Positions 59,170 through 64,000 of a DNA stretch of 64,000 nucleotides are shown one piece after another. The first letter of the stretch is position 1. Each line of letters begins with the position of its first letter. The notes beneath the pieces are model-generated. The model saw nothing but the letters and a program-made list of their open reading frames with translations. It did no database searches and was not told where the DNA came from. The position numbers and the translations under genes were made by a program. The DNA comes from Diatrype stigma (Eukaryota; Ascomycota; Sordariomycetes; Xylariales; Diatrypaceae), in NCBI GenBank assembly GCA_022225965.2, contig JAKJXP020000004.1, positions 868,001 through 932,000 on the forward strand, given 5' to 3'.

Positions 59170-62100
59170 CGAGGCGGCAGCCAATGTAGGATTGGACAGA
59201 TGGGAAGCAGGGGCAGTGCCAGCATTGCTACTGCCGCCGTCGCCACATCTTACGTACAGTAAAATACAACACCTAAGAAACGATCACGACTACCATGGAC
59301 CGCACAAAAAACATCATCATCACGAGAATCAGCATTACATTATATTACATTACGTTACGCACGACAATCATCAGCACTAGGTACGGCTCAGCAGTGCCAG
59401 CCATCAAGATAACGGAATGGATCTGAGATCCATACGCACGACACACACCGCATCCACATATGTATGTGGATGTTATGCCGAAACGATACGACCAATTAGA
59501 CCACAAGCGCTGCGCTATATATGTGGATAGAACACTCTTCACCGGTTGCCCCGAATAAAGCGGAATGCCACATTTGACGAATCGGGATAGATGGGTTTGG
59601 CTTTGGTTTTCAATTTCTTTTTATTTCTTGCTTGGTCTTTCTCGCGTTCGTTTTTGCGTAGGTGCTGGTGCTCAAGTTATCATCGTGCTTTTCACCCGGA
59701 TATTTGATTTGATTGCGGCGTTCCGCTGGTTCATTGGTTGGTTCGCTTGCTTAACGGCGTTTGAGGAAATGGGCGGTCAGCGATTGGATTCATTTTTTTG
59801 CCATTTGGCAAAGCGCCCACCCGTATACACTGATTGGTAGGCTGGCTCATAGAAGAGGCTCAGTAAGGCAAAGGACGGGCAGGGCAAGACAACACGGCAA
59901 GGAAAGGCAAGACAAATAAAGCAGGGTTTGGTTCAGGTTCAGGTTCAGGTTCAGCTTTGGTTTTTGGATTCGGGTCCAGGGAAAGGACGGGAAAGAGCGC
60001 GCGCAACAGGCAGGACTGCAACACACATGTCTAAGCACTTAGACAAACACACATTCAAGGTTTGGTCCTCGACGCCTCATCACGGGGCGTGCCAACCAAC
60101 TTACCCCCATCGTTGGGATCTCTTGCCCAAGGTCGGATTTCCCATTCTCGACAGCTTCTCCTTCTCCGAAGAGGCCTCGCCTCGGGGAAGATACCGTTTT
60201 TCTCTTCTACCGATATCAACTCGGGAGCAATAAAGACGTTCAACAAGCGCTATAGGGATAACAACGGGTTCTTCAGCTTTCAGTCAAAAGCTCAAGGGCG
60301 GCCTGAGCTGAGGGGTGTAGCGTTCTGGGATTCGGGGGGAGTGGGGCGAGGCAGGAAGAAACAAAGGAAGTAAAATCGCGAAAAGCCCAAAAAAAGTTCG
60401 AGTGGTAGAAGGGGATGTGATGCGATGGGGGGGAGGGGATAGATGGGCGGCTCGAGGGGTCGTGAAACATCCACCATCCACCATCCACCCAAAGGATAGG
60501 AAATCCATCCTTGCCCAAGATAGATGACTAGACTGAACCGCGTGGTTCTCTCTAGCATCGATCGCATCACATCATGCCACATCATATCAGTATAGAGTCA
60601 TGACAAACAAGCGAGCCTCTTTCTGATTTTGCATTATCTTCTTTCTTGACCATGGCGGCATCTCTCCTGTGATGACAGTAATTGTGTAGTTATCACGTGG
60701 ATTCCACACCAACTCTCGCAGTCTGGTCACAGCATATGTACATGTAAGTCGGCTGTGTATATCTAACTACCAGGTAGACAAGGTAGGATTCAAGACAGCG
60801 TGACTGGTATAAGTGGTTACCTTCAATGGTATATATTTATTTCTGTTGTGCAAAATACCAGGTACCTAGGTATACATCCGGATCGACGCATCATCCTATC
60901 TATCCCATTCCGATGCCCGTCTCGAACTTGTTTCGCTGTGGTTATGACTTCATCGGCATGTTCGACGTCGATTGCCTGCATACTGAAACCAGATTGTACC
61001 TACAAGTAGGTAATTGTCGAAGCTGCCATTGCGTCACTGTGATTTACATATCACTTGCCGGCTGTCTGGCTGATTGATCTTCAACAATTACTGCATGAAG
61101 TATGTATGCCAAGACCTCAGGGTGCATCACGTTATGGTTCCAGGTTAGATATCAGGTTATAGCATGTACGAATATATGCTTTATGCAAGAAATATACTGT
61201 AGTTAGCTGGCTGAAATCGCTATAGTTATATCCCAGGTCCGATTTTTTATTCGATAAAACGAAACGAAACAAAGCGCTTCTGCTTGCTACCAGTTCAGGT
61301 TCTTATATAGGTATGATATGCATGGATGACTACAAGTATGCAAGAGAAAACGCACTCCGGTACTTCCATGTTCTTCGTATCAATAGTCGTACACAAATAC
61401 GAGTGAGAGGTGGATTGTGGCATGTGGAACGTGGAATGTGGAATGTGGGCGGCAATTGAACTCGCGGGCGTACGTAACTGGTGGTGGCATCTGGAGTCTG
61501 GACCATCTGACCATCTGGGCAAATCTGGGCATCAGCACTTTACTGTATAGTATGCGCGATGGCATGCTTCGGCGATCTGGCAGAGGCCAATCACGTCGTC
61601 TGCTAGGACATTAGCTTTGGAATCGTGAGTTCGGCCGGTCGGGTATTGCGACGACATCTGACACCGGTTTGCTCCCTACTATTTGTGTCCCTCCGTATAT
61701 CCCGTATCCCGTATCCTGTATCCAGTATCTCCAGTGTCCAATATTCGAGAGGCTTCTTCGTAGTGTTGGAAGTGCATACATACATTCGATTGCCGACCCA
61801 TTGCATCCGCCAATCTCGAATATCCAGGGCTGCCAGGGTGTTTAAGTAGTTGGGTGGGATGGTATGAACATTCCCCATGCACAATTTGAGATTGGGGGCA
61901 GCAATGGCAGTGCCGGTGCCGATAGTCATCACGCCCGACCCTCTTTTACGAACGCCCAGACGCGAACCATTCGCTTCAAGGCTCTGCTGAGACATTGAGA
62001 CTTCAGCGAACTTTTATGCAACCCGCCTGCCCGCCCGCCCTCCAGCCCGTAGTTAACCTACATACAGCCAAGCGTTTAGCACTAGGGGTAATCTCCAAAG

Positions 62101-62843
62101 TACCACGTTCGTACGACAGGAAGTATAGACCGGCTGTGTTTGGCACCGAAAGTACCTACAGAGCGTAGTGCAGGTACCTAGCTGCAGGCATTCGATGTTG
62201 CCATTTATCCCAGCCTGCGGTCTAAGTTAGTAGGTAGGTGGTTAGGTACCGTCTACCATTGCCCGTCGCCTGTCGCCCTTCGTCCACTGTCTATCGTCCA
62301 TCGTCCATCGTCCATCATCCACCGTCTCCTGACTTCCGAATCCCCTGCTTTTCATCATTTCGGTTGAACTTCGATTTCTTTGTTTGACGCCCACCTCGAC
62401 TTTCCATTCTAGCCGTCCTTCAACTACATACCACGTATCAACGTATTTTGTCGCTTTTTGACACTTAATTAGGTAACTTACGCTCGCCATCCTCCCGTTG
62501 TCGTCCAAGCATCGCGCTCATACCATCTCTGTCTCTTCAATAGTTGCACCCAGCCGTTCATTCGCTCATTTCCCCAGGGGGTGCTCGCTCAGGTGCTTAG
62601 GCGATCCATAACCACGGCATCCATACCCATACCATAGCCTTAGCCAGCAGCCAGAACGTTCGTTTCGATCACCAAGACATAATTCGCATCCGTCCGTCTA
62701 ATCGCTCCATCGATCGATACATCGGTTAATCTATCGACATAAGTCCTCTGAATGTGTAATCATTAAACGACTCGCTTACAGTTCCATTTCCGACCTAACC
62801 CGACTGCCGCCATAATCTAGACGCCTCCCCCCCCATCGTCGTC
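59170..62843. other. Intergenic region upstream of the GH76 gene (3.7 kb)
   Basis: Holds the 3' flank of the 57,460 gene and the promoter of the GH76 gene. The last ~600 bp (62,240-62,843) are C/T-rich with CGTCCAT repeats (62,280-62,325) and end in CATCGTCGTCATGG, typical of a long fungal 5' leader. A GGTTCA hexamer array is at 59930-59953 and a TACCTAGGTA palindrome at 60863-60872. ORFs at 59928-60233 and 60062-60373 show no recognisable content. Confidence 0.55.
59930..59953. repeat. Hexamer tandem repeat GGTTCA x4
   Basis: Four perfect hexamers. Intergenic, between the 57,460 gene and the GH76 gene. Confidence 0.92.
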
Positions 62844-64000
62844 ATGGTGAGGTTGTCGACATCTCTCCTGACCGCGCTTGGTCTCGTCGCCGATCGGGCA
62901 TTAGGCGCTTTACCAGATGTAGACGTCGAAAGCTATGGTTCGTTCCTCCTCGTCTCGCTGTCCCTGCTAGAAAGCGACGGTGAAACTATCGCCATCTTTC
63001 CTACTATCAATCTACCACAATCCCTACCGTCACGACGCGCCGAATCGCCCTTGTGTCGCGCTACAGATGTACGTATGCGCATATACAGGTTAACTAATCC
63101 TTGAAATGGCTTGCAGACTCTCTCAAAGCGGCGGCGGCCCTCGTAGCCGAGGATCTTCTCACGTTCTACCCGATCTCAACACCAGGCTGGGTGCCCGGTA
63201 TCCTGCCCGGTCCTCCTCCCGATGGTGATTACTACTGGTGGCAGGGTGGTGCCATGTGGGGAGCACTGATGGATTACCGCGCTCATACCGAAGACGACTC
63301 GTACGATGACACGATAACGACAGCTATGCTGCATCAGGTGGGCCCGGATAAAGATTTCATGCCCCTGAACTGGTCCGCCTCCATGGGCAACGACGATCAG
63401 TCCTTCTGGGCCCTATCGGCCATGTTGGCTGCCGAGACAGGATATCCCAATCCCCCCGAGGACCAGGCGCAGTGGCTGGCCCTGGCGCAGGCTGTCTTCA
63501 ATGAGCAGACCAGCCAGGATCGACGCGTGGATTCGGGCAAGTGCAAATGGGGTCTAAGATGGCAGGTCTTCAGCACGAACAACGGATTTAACTACGTGAA
63601 CAGTACGTTGGGCCAAAGATTCTACCCACGTATGATGGGCTGGTGGGCGAGGTGCTGACATGGAATCTATCTAGCCATCGCAAATGCTTGCTACTTCAAC
63701 ATCGGAACCCGTCTGGCCCGTTATCTAGACAACACCACCTACGCTGACTTGGCCGACCGAACTTTTACTCTGATCCAAGATCTCGGATATATCAGCGATA
63801 ACTGGGATGTCTACGATGGCGCCCATACGCCCGACTGCACTGATATCAACAAGGCTCAGTTCTCTTACAACGCCGCTCTGCTCATTCAAGGGTGCGCTTT
63901 TATGTATAACTATGTATGTTACCCTGGATCTAGAAATCGCTCTATATTGCCATTTTTTCAACCCTAGTCTTTGTACGGCAGTTTAGCTGATCAAGAACAG
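62844..64000 (+). CDS. GH76 mannosidase/transglycosidase, Dfg5/Dcw1-like (3' end outside window)
   Basis: Exons visible: 62844-62937, 63117-63602 and 63675-63913 (273 codons, frame kept); the rest lies to the right. The N-terminus MVRLSTSLLTALGLVADRALGA is a signal peptide, likely cut before LPDV. The mature part shows DSLKAAAALVAEDLLTFYP, the substrate-cleft segment DYYWWQGGAMWGALMDY, the catalytic pair in GNDDQSFWALSAM, then FNYVN joined across intron 2 to TIANACYFNIGTRLARYL, and AALLIQGCAFMYNY. This is GH76, the family of GPI-anchored Dfg5/Dcw1 that is thought to cleave the GPI glycan and attach mannoproteins to wall glucan. The last intron (donor GTATGT at 63914) may end at 63967 or at the AACAG closing the window; both are possible. 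In-frame reading through GTATGT runs to a stop before 63970. Confidence 0.92.

Noticed and set aside
1..64000. tRNA, 5S rRNA and CRISPR arrays
   Set aside because: I scanned for B-box-like GGTTCRA words on both strands and for acceptor stems. Candidates (for example near 33170, 42500 and 57250) lacked a matching 7-bp stem or A box. The tandem repeats have no unique spacers.

Overview
The window reads as nuclear DNA of a filamentous ascomycete, most likely a Sordariomycete. The evidence is short introns (about 70-220 nt) with GTAAGT/GTATGT-type donors and pyrimidine-rich CAG/TAG acceptors, GC-rich exons, and a set of ordinary fungal housekeeping genes, each giving one open spliced frame. The genus cannot be named from this. 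I see no recognisable transposon, rRNA, tRNA, CRISPR array, prophage or secondary-metabolite cluster.

Layout. Positions 1-22 kb form a normal gene-rich block: a tandem CCCH zinc-finger protein (-, runs off the left edge), the TFIIH subunit Tfb3/MAT1 (-), NudC (+, sharing a short divergent promoter with tfb3), a doubtful small ER-type membrane protein (-), a URI/Bud27-type unconventional prefoldin (-), an AP180-type ANTH clathrin adaptor (-), mitochondrial aspartyl-tRNA synthetase (+) and mitochondrial D-lactate dehydrogenase (-). Then follow two long stretches without a recognisable gene, 21,982-35,321 (13.3 kb) and 37,065-57,459 (20.4 kb). They are separated only by one membrane glycosyltransferase family 2 gene (-) of the kind needed for hyphal growth on surfaces. 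At the right are a conserved coiled-coil protein of unknown function (+, start 57,460) and the 5' part of a GH76 Dfg5/Dcw1-type cell-wall mannosidase/transglycosidase (+, runs off the right edge).

The genes do not form one pathway. Left-block products serve transcription (Tfb3, Bud27), nuclear migration (NudC), endocytosis (AP180) and mitochondrial function (AspRS, D-LDH). The right side holds two cell-surface/polarity functions (GT2, GH76) with very long upstream regions, which fits extended regulation of wall genes but is only inference.

The gene-poor DNA is not an AT-rich block. It is full of short tandem repeats and two over-used words: TACGAAGTA or its complement (11 exact copies found by eye) and the palindrome TACCTAGGTA (6 exact copies). 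These, a perfect 23-nt palindrome, a UUCG-type hairpin and a possible spliced transcript near 49.6 kb are the main unexplained signals. I did not find a clearly new biological system. Exon coordinates were derived by hand from splice consensus, frame closure and recalled family sequence.
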